In this document: in pieces, positions 46,828 through 55,047 of the stretch
Layout of the letters: every line of letters begins with the position of its first letter
Position numbering within the stretch: position 1 is the first letter of the stretch
Made by a program: the position numbers and the translations under genes
Origin: Polymorphobacter multimanifer
GTDB taxonomy: Bacteria > Pseudomonadota > Alphaproteobacteria > Sphingomonadales > Sphingomonadaceae
DNA: 64,000 nt
Direction of reading: 5' to 3'
Assembly (NCBI RefSeq): GCF_014205635.1
Contig: NZ_JACIIV010000008.1
Location: 94,994-158,993, forward strand
The notes under the pieces: model-generated
What the model saw: only the letters and a program-made list of their open reading frames with translations
Told to the model about the DNA's origin: nothing
Database searches by the model: none

Positions 46828-48596
46828 GTTATTGCCTTTTGTGCTACTTCGACGGCGGCGACCACCGCCTTTGCATCGAGCCTCGGCAGCGGCACATGCG
46901 GGGCACCCATGGCCGCGGCGAGGGCCGGGCCTTCGGGGCGGGGGCGGGCGGCGCAATCGATGAACACGGCGCGGATGCCGGTGGTGGCGAGCGCCCGCGC
47001 CTCGGCGAGGGCGGCTTCCTGCGGGGGTTTGCCGCTGGCATCGGGCACATTGGCGCGGCCATCGGTGAGGATGACGATGAGCGGCGTGCGACCACGGCCG
47101 CGCTCGGTCTCGGCGACGCGGCGGGCGAGTGCCAGCCCGGCGGCGATCGGCGTGCCGCCGCCGGCGGCGAGGGCTGCGAGTTCCTTCTTGGCGCGGGCGA
47201 GGCTGCGGGTGGGGGGAAGGGCGAGCAATGCTTCGGTGCCGCGGAAGGCGACAAGGGCAACTTCTGCCCTTTTTACATAGGCTTGCGCCAGCAAGAGCTC
47301 GATGGCGCCCTTGGTTTCGGCGAGCCTTGTGAAGGCAGCAGAGCCCGAGGCATCGACCGCAAAGATGGTGGTGGAGGCAGCGCGCGCCACGAAACGGCGG
47401 ATGCGCAGATCGTCGTGGCGGATGGTCAAACGGCCATCGTCGCGCGGAGGGCGGAGCTTCTGGCGGGGGGCTGCGGTCTTGATCGTCTCGATGATTGCCA
47501 GCCTGGCACCGCGGCCGGGGGCGCCGGCGCGGACACCGGCGGGGCGGCCGCTGGTGATCGAGCGCAACTTGGCGCCGGCACTGCCGCCGGCGCTGTTTTT
47601 GGCGGCCAGGCCCTTGGACAGGCTGTCGAGGACGCCGGGCGGAATGGTGGCGGCGGCGGCTTCGAGCACCAGGTCGGTCAGATCCTCCGGATTGGGCTGC
47701 TGCTGTTCATTGTCGGGGGAATCGGGGGGTGTATCGGGGTTGGGCGGGGGCGGTTCGTCGGGGGGCGGAGGGTCGTTTTCGGGCTCCTGGGGGGCATCGC
47801 CGGGCGGCAGACGGGTGGCGCGGGGGCCGAGGACGAGGGCGGCGGCGAGTTGCAGATCGGGGGCGGCAGGACCTGAGCGGCCATCCGAGCGGGCATGGGC
47901 ATGGGCGAGGCGCAGCGCATGGATGGGGGCGCGCACCGATGCGATGCCGAGGGCGACGGCGGCTGCGGCGAGGTTGCCGGCGGGATCGTCGACGCGGGTC
48001 ATGTCCCCTTCGGGCATGAAGGGATCGAGATCGGGGGTTTCGCCGGCCAGAAGGGCGGCCATCGGCAGGCGGACGCCGGTGAGATCGAGGTGAATCGCCA
48101 GCCGCTCGATGAGCGATTGCGGGATGGGGTTTTCAGGCATTTCGCCCGGCTCGGGGGGTGGGGATTCGTCGAGCAGCACCACCACCGGGCCGCGCTCATC
48201 GAGGCTGGCGGCAAGGCGGGCGGCAAGGCTGCGTGACAGGCGCTCGGCCATGGGGACGAGGAGAATACCGTCCCCCAGTTCGGCGAGCAGGCCGGGGCGC
48301 TGGGCCGGGCGGCCGGCGGCGAGGGTGGCGGCGAGATCGAGGCCGCCATCGAGCGCATCGGCATCGGCGCTGCTCGGAAGGCGGCGGACGGGTTTATGGC
48401 GCGCCAGTGCCTCGCACCAGATGTCACGGACCGGGCCGGGGGGGGCCTTCATCCAGATGCCGCCGAGCATGGGCGCATCGGCGATGAGCGGGATGGCGGC
48501 GAGGGCCAGCGCCCAGCGGGCGGCGGCGGCAGCGGCGGCATCCGGAGCGGCTTCGGCGGGTGCATCGAGCAAGCCCGCCTTGGCCATGGCGTTCAT
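46824..48596 (-). CDS. bchD: Magnesium chelatase subunit D
   Basis: A 590-residue AAA-plus-integrin-I-domain subunit of the chelatase that inserts Mg into protoporphyrin IX. The N-terminal AAA-like part lacks a Walker A motif, normal for BchD. A Pro/Asp/Glu-rich linker spans about residues 265-302. The C-terminal integrin I domain has the MIDAS metal motif FAVDASGSAAF (about residue 412). ATG at 48596 overlaps the bchI stop. The open frame continues upstream through bchI, but that is a GC-rich artefact. Confidence 0.94.
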   Translation of the reverse strand: MNAMAKAGLLDAPAEAAPDAAAAAAARWALALAAIPLIADAPMLGGIWMKAPPGPVRDIWCEALARHKPVRRLPSSADADALDGGLDLAATLAAGRPAQRPGLLAELGDGILLVPMAERLSRSLAARLAASLDERGPVVVLLDESPPPEPGEMPENPIPQSLIERLAIHLDLTGVRLPMAALLAGETPDLDPFMPEGDMTRVDDPAGNLAAAAVALGIASVRAPIHALRLAHAHARSDGRSGPAAPDLQLAAALVLGPRATRLPPGDAPQEPENDPPPPDEPPPPNPDTPPDSPDNEQQQPNPEDLTDLVLEAAAATIPPGVLDSLSKGLAAKNSAGGSAGAKLRSITSGRPAGVRAGAPGRGARLAIIETIKTAAPRQKLRPPRDDGRLTIRHDDLRIRRFVARAASTTIFAVDASGSAAFTRLAETKGAIELLLAQAYVKRAEVALVAFRGTEALLALPPTRSLARAKKELAALAAGGGTPIAAGLALARRVAETERGRGRTPLIVILTDGRANVPDASGKPPQEAALAEARALATTGIRAVFIDCAARPRPEGPALAAAMGAPHVPLPRLDAKAVVAAVEVAQKAIT

Positions 48597-49609
48597 GCGG
48601 CAACCAGCTCTGCCACCGCCCGCTCGATGCGCGCGGTGCTGCCGGTATCGTCGAGGACGTTCTTGCGCATGCGGTGGCGCAGCGCCAGCGTGGCGACGGA
48701 TGCCAGATGATGCGGCGCCACCAGCTTCTTGCCGGCAAGTGCGGCCGTGGCGCGAGCGGCGCGGAGCAGGGTGAGTTCGCCGCGCAGGCCATCGGCGCCG
48801 ACGGCCTGGCAGAGCCGGGTTCCCAGTTCCAATATGCTGTCGGGCACCTCGACCTTGGGGAGGCGCTTGCGCGCGGCGGCAATCTGGTCGACGACCTTGT
48901 GTTCGGCGTCTTCGAAGCGCGCGCAAAAGGCATCGGGCTCGCGGTCGAAGGCGTCGCAGCGCTTCACGATCTCGATCCGGTCGCCGATATCGGTCGGGGT
49001 GCGGACATCGACCGAAAGCCCGAAGCGATCGAGCAGCTGCGGGCGCAGCTCGCCCTCCTCGGGGTTGCCGCTGCCGACGAGGATGAAGCGCGCCGGGTGG
49101 CGGATGCTCAGGCCCTCGCGCTCGACGACATTCTGGCCCGACACTGCCACATCGAGCAGCAGATCGACCAGATGATCTTCGAGAAGGTTGATCTCGTCGA
49201 TATAGAGAAAGCCGCGATTGGCCTTGGCGAGCAGACCGGGCTCGAAGCGCTTCTCGCCCGTCGCCAGCGCCCGCTCCAGATCGAGGCTGCCGACCACCCG
49301 GTCTTCCGTCGCACCGAGCGGCAGATCGACAAAGGGCACCGGCACTTGCTGCACCGCCTTGCCGGCACGCTCGCGGCAGCCTTCGATGCACGGCGCACTG
49401 TCCACCGGCGCGCAGCTGTAGCGGCAACCGGGCACGATCATCATCGGTGGCAGCAGCGCCGCAAGGGCGCGCACCGCGGTCGATTTGCCGGTGCCGCGAT
49501 CGCCGAACACCATGACCCCGCCAAGGCGCGGCTCGACCGCCGCCATAAGAAGAGCCTGTTTCATTTCGGTCTGGCCGACGATGGCCGAGAAGGGGAAAGC
49601 CTTGCGCAT
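48593..49609 (-). CDS. bchI: Magnesium chelatase ATPase subunit I
   Basis: A 338-residue AAA+ ATPase, first gene of bchIDO. The start MRKAFPFSAIVGQTEMKQALL and the Walker A motif VFGDRGTGKSTAVRAL are typical. FLYIDEINLLEDHLVDLLL is Walker B and the GSGNPEEGELRPQLLDRFGL sensor 1 region follows. It forms a ring with BchD. The long inverted repeat at 49671-49797 separates it from the upstream peptidase gene, so it probably has its own promoter in the 60 bases before its start. Confidence 0.96.
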   Translation of the reverse strand: MRKAFPFSAIVGQTEMKQALLMAAVEPRLGGVMVFGDRGTGKSTAVRALAALLPPMMIVPGCRYSCAPVDSAPCIEGCRERAGKAVQQVPVPFVDLPLGATEDRVVGSLDLERALATGEKRFEPGLLAKANRGFLYIDEINLLEDHLVDLLLDVAVSGQNVVEREGLSIRHPARFILVGSGNPEEGELRPQLLDRFGLSVDVRTPTDIGDRIEIVKRCDAFDREPDAFCARFEDAEHKVVDQIAAARKRLPKVEVPDSILELGTRLCQAVGADGLRGELTLLRAARATAALAGKKLVAPHHLASVATLALRHRMRKNVLDDTGSTARIERAVAELVAA

Positions 49610-49670
49610 GGGTGAAGGCTCTACGGTGCGCTTCGGGTGCCTGCAAGCGGTGCGGCGCTTTGGGTCTGGG

Positions 49671-49797
49671 GCCTCCGGCGGCTGGGGCCTTAGGCCCCAG
49701 ACCCCATGTGTCGGGCTTTCGCTTGCAATGGCTTGGTCGGGTACGGCGAAAGCGGCATTGATGGGGTCTGGGGCCTAAGGCCCCAGCCGCCGGAGGC
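49671..49797. repeat. 37-bp perfect inverted repeat, candidate terminator or cruciform
   Basis: Arms 49671-49707 and 49761-49797 are exact reverse complements, with a 53-base spacer. Each arm also contains an internal hairpin around ggcc-tta-ggcc. Shorter matching pieces continue outside the arms (ttgggt at 49660-49665 and acccaa at 49800-49805). The right arm begins directly after the peptidase stop codon (49798-49800). Possible roles are transcription termination ahead of bchI, RNA stabilisation, or a mobile palindromic element. Confidence 0.85.
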
Positions 49798-51624
49798 TCA
49801 ACCCAAGGCCGCTGTTGCCGCTTCGAACCAGCCGCGCGTCTCTTCCGGGAGGGCATCGCCCAACTCCGCGCGCACGCGGGCGTGGTAGGCGTCGATCCAG
49901 GCGATTTCGTGCGCGCTGAGCAGGCTGGGTTCGATCAGGTCGCGGTCGAGGGGCGCGAGGGTGAGTTCGCGGAAGCGGAGCATGGGCTTTTCGGCGCCGG
50001 GGACATCGGCTTCCTCGATGAGGACGAGGTTCTCGATGCGGATGCCGTAGGCGCCGGTCTTGTAATAGCCGGGCTCGTTGGAGAGGATCATGCCGGCCAC
50101 CAGCGGCTCGTCGCTGCCGGCATAGGCAGCGGAGCTGGCGATGCGCTGCGGGCCTTCATGGACGGCGAGATAGCTGCCGACGCCGTGGCCGGTGCCGTGC
50201 GCATAATCGAGGCCGGCAGCCCAGAGCGGGGCGCGGGCGAGCGAATCGAGCTGGCCGCCGCGGGTGCCGGCGGGGAAGACGGCGGTGGCGAGCGCGATAT
50301 GGCCCTTGAGGACGCGGGTGTACCGATCCTGCATTTCCGCACTCGGGGTGCCAATGGCGAGGGTGCGGGTGACATCGGTGGTGCCGTCGCGATATTGGCC
50401 GCCCGAATCGACGAGGTAGAGGCTGCCGTCCTCGAGCGGGCGGTTGGTCGCGGGGCTCGAGCGGTAGTGGACGATGGCGCCGTTGGGGCCGCTGCCCGAG
50501 ATGGTGTCGAAGCTCAGGTCTTCGAGCATGTTGGTCTCGCGGCGGAAGGACAGCAGCTGGTCCGAGGCGGAAAGCTCGTCCTCGGCGCCCGGCGGCTGCG
50601 CCTTGACCCAGTGGAGGAAGCGGGTGAGCGCCGCGCCATCGCGGCGGTGGGCGGCTTGTGTGCCGGCGATCTCGACCGGGTTCTTGATGGCCTTGGGGAG
50701 CACGCAAGGGTCGCGGCCTTCGATGATTTTCGCCCCGCCGGCTTCGAGCGCGTTGAAGATGCCGGCAACGCCCGAGGCGGGATCGACCTGCACGCGCTTT
50801 CCAGTGAGCGTGGCGAGATGGGCGGCGAAGGCGCTGCGATCATGGGTGCGGACGCCCTGCCCCAGATGGTCGCGCACGGCGGGGGTGATCTTTTCGGGCG
50901 CGGTGAACAGATCGACGCTGGCATCGGCGTGGAGGAGCGCGAAGGCGAGGGCGACGGGGGTGTGATCGACGTCGCGGCCGCGGATGTTGAGCGCCCAGGC
51001 TATCGAATCGAGGGCCGAGATGACCGCGCAGTCGATCTTGCGGTCACGCAGGGTGGCGGCGAGGGCGGCGCGCTTGTCGGCGCTGCTGCGGCCGGCAAAC
51101 TGGTCGGCATGGACTTCGACCGGGGCGAGCGAGGGGGCGGGTTGGTCTTGCCAGATGGCATCGATGGGGTTGGTTTCGGTGGCGACAAGCTCGGCGCCGC
51201 GCGCGGCGAGGGCGGCGGCGGTGGTGCGCGCCCAGCTGCGCGTGTGGAGCCATTGATCGTGACCGATCCTTGCGCCGGCGGGGGCATGGGCGGCGAGCCA
51301 ATCGGTGGCGCTGGTGGCGGGGATATCCTGATATTCGAAGAGATCGCCATCGACCTGGGCGCGGACCTGGATCGTGTAGCGGCCATCGGTGAAGATGGCG
51401 GCGCGGTCTGCCAGCACGGCGGCATGGCCGGCGGAGCCATGGAAGCCGGTGAGCCAGGCGAGGCGCTGGGCATAGCTGCCGACATACTCGCTCATGTGCT
51501 CATCGGTGAGCGGCACCACGAAGCCGTCCAGCCCGCGCGCTGCAAGTTCGGTGCGGAGGGCGGCGAGGCGGGCGGCGTGAGCGGTCAGGGGTGCTCTCAG
51601 GGGTGCTGTCGGGGGGGCGGTCAT
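49798..51624 (-). CDS. Aminopeptidase P family (M24) metallopeptidase
   Basis: A 608-residue Xaa-Pro-type aminopeptidase with three domains, the length of the larger cytosolic form. It starts with a creatinase-like N-terminal domain (LDGFVVPLTDEHMSEYVG) and a second creatinase-like domain. The catalytic pita-bread domain holds metal ligands in LVDSGGQYRDGTTDVTRT, GTGHGVGSYLAVHEGP and NEPGYY. It is divergent from the S9 peptidase gene with 91 bases between, so both peptidases could share a control region. Confidence 0.94.
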   Translation of the reverse strand: MTAPPTAPLRAPLTAHAARLAALRTELAARGLDGFVVPLTDEHMSEYVGSYAQRLAWLTGFHGSAGHAAVLADRAAIFTDGRYTIQVRAQVDGDLFEYQDIPATSATDWLAAHAPAGARIGHDQWLHTRSWARTTAAALAARGAELVATETNPIDAIWQDQPAPSLAPVEVHADQFAGRSSADKRAALAATLRDRKIDCAVISALDSIAWALNIRGRDVDHTPVALAFALLHADASVDLFTAPEKITPAVRDHLGQGVRTHDRSAFAAHLATLTGKRVQVDPASGVAGIFNALEAGGAKIIEGRDPCVLPKAIKNPVEIAGTQAAHRRDGAALTRFLHWVKAQPPGAEDELSASDQLLSFRRETNMLEDLSFDTISGSGPNGAIVHYRSSPATNRPLEDGSLYLVDSGGQYRDGTTDVTRTLAIGTPSAEMQDRYTRVLKGHIALATAVFPAGTRGGQLDSLARAPLWAAGLDYAHGTGHGVGSYLAVHEGPQRIASSAAYAGSDEPLVAGMILSNEPGYYKTGAYGIRIENLVLIEEADVPGAEKPMLRFRELTLAPLDRDLIEPSLLSAHEIAWIDAYHARVRAELGDALPEETRGWFEAATAALG

Positions 51625-51715
51625 CGGGATTCCTGCTTTGGCTATCGTGTGGGGGCAGCATAGGGATAGATGCGGGGCGATACCAGTTGACGGGCGTGAG
51701 CCCGAAAGGACGCGG

Positions 51716-53779
51716 ATGACTGACTTGACCCTTCCCCCCCTGGCGCCGCAGCGCTCGAATGTGCGCGAATATCATGGCGAAACGCTTGAAGATCCGTGGT
51801 TCTGGCTGAAGGATCCGGGTTATCCGAACGTGACCGATCCGGACGTGCTCGGCTATCTGGAGGCGGAGAATCGCTGGTTCGAGGCGGGCATGGCGCCGCT
51901 GCGGCCGCTGGTGGACACGCTCTTCGAGGAGCTGAAGGGGCGGGTGACGCCCGACGAGAGCAGCGTGCCGGTGCGCAAGGGCGGCCATGAATATTGGTGG
52001 GCGTTCGAGCCGGGCGCGCAGTATCGGCAATGGTGGCGGCGGCCAGCTGCCGAGAATGGGGGCGGCGGGCCTGATGAATTGATCCTGTCGGAGCCGGCAC
52101 TGGCTGAGGGCAAGGATTACTTCCGGCTGGCGGGAATCAGCGCCAGCCCCGATGGGCGGCTGCTGGCCTATGCCTTTGATGACAATGGCTCGGAGCGGTT
52201 CACGCTCAAGGTGCGCGATCTGGCGAGCGGGGCGGATGTGGCGACGGTGGCGACCACGAGCATCGGTGTGCCGGTGTGGACGGCGGATTCGACCGCACTG
52301 GCCTGGACCGAGGTGAACGAGAATTGGCGGAGCTTCCGGGTGGCGCTGCACCGGTTGGGGGGCGGAGACGACATCACGCTTTACGAGGAGTCGGACCCCG
52401 GCTTTTCGGTGGGGGTCGACAAGTCACAGGATGGCAAGTGGCTGATCATTGCGGCGGGGGACAAGGTGACGAGCGAGGTGCGGCTGTTGCCGGCGGGCGA
52501 TCCGCTGGCGCCGCCGCGGCTGGTGCGGGCGCGGCAGGTGGGGCTCGAATATGATGTCGATGTGCGCGGGGACACGCTGTTCGTGCGCGCCAATGACACG
52601 CATCCGAACTTTCGGGTCGCCACGGCCTCGGTGGCTGGTCCGCCAGAAGCGTTAGGCGAGTGGACGACGCTGATCGAAGGCAGCGACACGGATTACATCC
52701 AGGGGATCAGCGCCTTCACTTCCTTTCTGGCGGTGAGTGGCCGCGAGGCGGGGCTCGACCAGGTCTGGCTGCATTTCGGGGATGGGCGGACCCAGCGGAT
52801 CGCGTTTCCCGAAGCCAGCTATTCGGCGCGGATCGGGGACAATCGCGAGCCCGATGCGCCGCTGCTGCGGCTGGGATACAGCTCGATGGTGACGCCTTCG
52901 AGCGTGTTCGACTATGAGGTGGCGACGGCCATGCTGCACATCCGCAAGGTGCAGCAGGTGGCCTCGGGCTATGACGCCAATCTTTATGCGACCGAGCGGC
53001 TGATGATTGCGGCGCGCGACGGGGTGCTGGTGCCGGTGTCGCTGGTCTATCGCAAGGACTGGGACCGGCAGCGACTGCACCTCTATGGCTATGGCGCCTA
53101 TGGCATCGCGATCCCGCCGGGGTTTTCCGCCAGCCGGCTCAGCCTGCTCGACCGCGGGCTGGGCTATGCGATTGCGCATGTGCGCGGCGGCGATGACCTG
53201 GGGCACCAATGGTATCTCGACGGCAAGCTGGAGAAGCGCGCCAATGCCTTCACCGACTTCATCGATGTGGCGCGCGGGCTGGTGGCATTGGGGTATGCCG
53301 CACCGGGTCAGATTTCGGCGAGTGGGGGCTCGGCCGGCGGCGAGCTGATGGGGGTGGTGATCAACGATGCGCCCGAGCTCTGGGCGGCGGTGGTGGCGGA
53401 TGTGCCCTTTGTCGATGTGCTCAACACCATGCTCGATGACAGCCTGCCGCTGACGCCCGGCGAATGGCCCGAATGGGGCAACCCGATCATCGACAAGGCG
53501 GCGTATGACCTGATCCGCAGCTATTCGCCCTATGACCAGGTGAAGCGCCAAGACTATCCGCCGCTGCTGGTGACCGCGGGGCTCAACGATCCGCGCGTGA
53601 CCTATTGGGAGCCGGCGAAATGGGTGGCGAAGCTGCGCACCCGCAAGACCGATGCCAACCCGCTGTATCTGAAGACCAACATGGGCGCGGGGCACGGCGG
53701 AAAGTCCGGGCGGTTTGCAGCACTTGAGGAGACGGCGGAGGAGTTCGCCTTCATCTTGAAGGCGTTCGGGCTCGCCTGA
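51716..53779 (+). CDS. Prolyl oligopeptidase family (S9A, oligopeptidase B-like) serine peptidase
   Basis: A 687-residue peptidase. The ATG at 51716 follows gaaagga; an earlier in-frame ATG at 51638 has no such site. The N-terminal part (EYHGETLEDPWFWLKDP) leads into a beta-propeller. The hydrolase domain has the nucleophile in SASGGSAGGELMG, the aspartate in TAGLNDPRVTYWEPAKW and the histidine in GAGHGGKSGRF. Oligopeptidase B enzymes cut short peptides after basic residues; the exact specificity here is inferred. Confidence 0.92.
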   Translation: MTDLTLPPLAPQRSNVREYHGETLEDPWFWLKDPGYPNVTDPDVLGYLEAENRWFEAGMAPLRPLVDTLFEELKGRVTPDESSVPVRKGGHEYWWAFEPGAQYRQWWRRPAAENGGGGPDELILSEPALAEGKDYFRLAGISASPDGRLLAYAFDDNGSERFTLKVRDLASGADVATVATTSIGVPVWTADSTALAWTEVNENWRSFRVALHRLGGGDDITLYEESDPGFSVGVDKSQDGKWLIIAAGDKVTSEVRLLPAGDPLAPPRLVRARQVGLEYDVDVRGDTLFVRANDTHPNFRVATASVAGPPEALGEWTTLIEGSDTDYIQGISAFTSFLAVSGREAGLDQVWLHFGDGRTQRIAFPEASYSARIGDNREPDAPLLRLGYSSMVTPSSVFDYEVATAMLHIRKVQQVASGYDANLYATERLMIAARDGVLVPVSLVYRKDWDRQRLHLYGYGAYGIAIPPGFSASRLSLLDRGLGYAIAHVRGGDDLGHQWYLDGKLEKRANAFTDFIDVARGLVALGYAAPGQISASGGSAGGELMGVVINDAPELWAAVVADVPFVDVLNTMLDDSLPLTPGEWPEWGNPIIDKAAYDLIRSYSPYDQVKRQDYPPLLVTAGLNDPRVTYWEPAKWVAKLRTRKTDANPLYLKTNMGAGHGGKSGRFAALEETAEEFAFILKAFGLA

Positions 53780-53803
53780 TGCCGGCGCCGGGGCGTCGGC
53801 ATC
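53778..53803. terminator. Possible hairpin between convergent genes
   Basis: Arms gatgccg (53778-53784) and cggcatc (53797-53803) form a stem with a GC-rich 12-base loop, in the 36-base gap between convergent stops. There is no T run, so an intrinsic terminator is only possible. A further ggcatcag copy follows at about 53812-53819. Confidence 0.3.
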
Positions 53804-53815
53804 AGGGCGGCGGCA

Positions 53816-55047
53816 TCAGGGCGTCTCGGGCTCCTGGTGCGACCATAGGGTGTGGCTGTCGATGCGCAGCCGGGTGATGGCTTCGAGGGCGGCGGTCCGG
53901 GCCTTGACCTCGTCGACCGCGGCATCGCGCGCCAGCCGTTCGGCGACCAGCCGGTCTGCAAGGTCGATGCCGCCGAGTGCATGGCCCTTGCGCTGGCGGG
54001 TTGCCGCTGCTGCTGCGCCGTCGGCGGCGGCGGCGGCCTGTTCCCACGCCTTGAGATAGCCCGAGGCAAAGGCGGCATCCTCGGCGGCCACGGCATCGAC
54101 GACGGTGCGCATCGCTGCCAGTTCGGCACCCGCCGATTGCGCCATCGCTGCCGCCTGGTCGGCGGCTGCCGAGCGCGCGCGGCCGCCGAGCGGCATCGAC
54201 AGGATGAGCCCGAGGCCACGCTCGTTGCCGCCCTGTTCGGAGAATCCGCGCAGGCCGATGCTGGGGTCGGCGATGCGATCGCGGGCGGCGCGCGCCTTCA
54301 AGGCCTCGGCATGGGCTGCGTCGGCGGCCGAGGCGCCGATCTCGTGGCTGCGCTCGACGACAAGTGCCTGCAGCCGGGCGATGCCTTCGGCGGGGATTGC
54401 GGGCTCCGGCAGGGGCGGTGCCGATACCGGCAAGGGCAGCTCGGGAAAGTTTGCCGCCAGGGCGGCGCGGCCGGCGGCGGCGCGGGCGGTGGCTGCCAGC
54501 GCCGACGCCCGGGCAGCGGCCTCGGCGGCGTTGGCCTGGTCGAGCTCGAGGGCGCTGGCATCGCGCAGCGCCAGCCGCCGCCGCGTGGCGGTGACGGCGG
54601 TGGCGAGGATATCGGCGGCTTCGGCCAGTGTGCGCGCTTCGGCGGCAGCACCAGTCCAGCTCCACCACAGCCGCGCCAGCAGCAGGGCGGTCTGGTGGCG
54701 GGCATCGTCGGCGCGGTTGTCGGCGGCGGAGACTGCGGCGTCGCCGGCCTTGCGATCGAGCGCGGCCTTGCCGGGGAGCCGGAACGGGCGGGTGAACTGC
54801 AGGTCGTATTCCGCGACCATTCCGGTGCCGCGGACATCGCGGCGCTGGACGATGCCTTGTGCGACGATCTCCTGGCTGCCGACCGCCAGCCCGCGCGCGG
54901 CCGCGCGTGCGGCGCCGATCCGTGCGCGTGCGGCGATGACGCCGGGATGGTTTTCCAGCGCCTCGACCACCGCCGCTTCGGGGGCAGGCCGGGCTCGGCG
55001 GAGGCCGGCGAGGTGGCGAGGATGATGAGGGCCAGCCAGTGCTTCAT
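53816..55047 (-). CDS. TolC-family outer-membrane protein of metal efflux system (CusC/CzcC-like), apparent frameshift
   Basis: The body (about 400 residues) is a TolC/CzcC-type outer-membrane channel protein, with a start such as AVVEALENHPGVIAARARIG and an end with ITRLRIDSHTLW. A proper start, MKHWLALIILATSPASAEPG (a signal peptide), lies at 55047 and overlaps the cusA-like stop by four bases. But it is in a different frame from the body. The frames would join if the run of five Gs at 54980-54984 (five Cs on the coding strand) held six. The in-frame alternative start at 55063 has no signal peptide. Either a 1-base deletion or a sequence error is likely. Confidence 0.8.

Noticed and set aside
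49610..49670. PpsR/CrtJ-type operator (TGT-N12-ACA) before bchI
   Set aside because: I looked for it on both strands between 49610 and 49797 and found no match.
48597..49856. Upstream extension of the bchD frame across bchI
   Set aside because: It is bchI in another frame; bchD starts at 48596 overlapping the bchI stop.
54980..54984. Programmed -1 ribosomal frameshift in the TolC-like gene
   Set aside because: There is a slippery C run but no supporting structure or downstream element that I can see; a deletion or sequence error is simpler.
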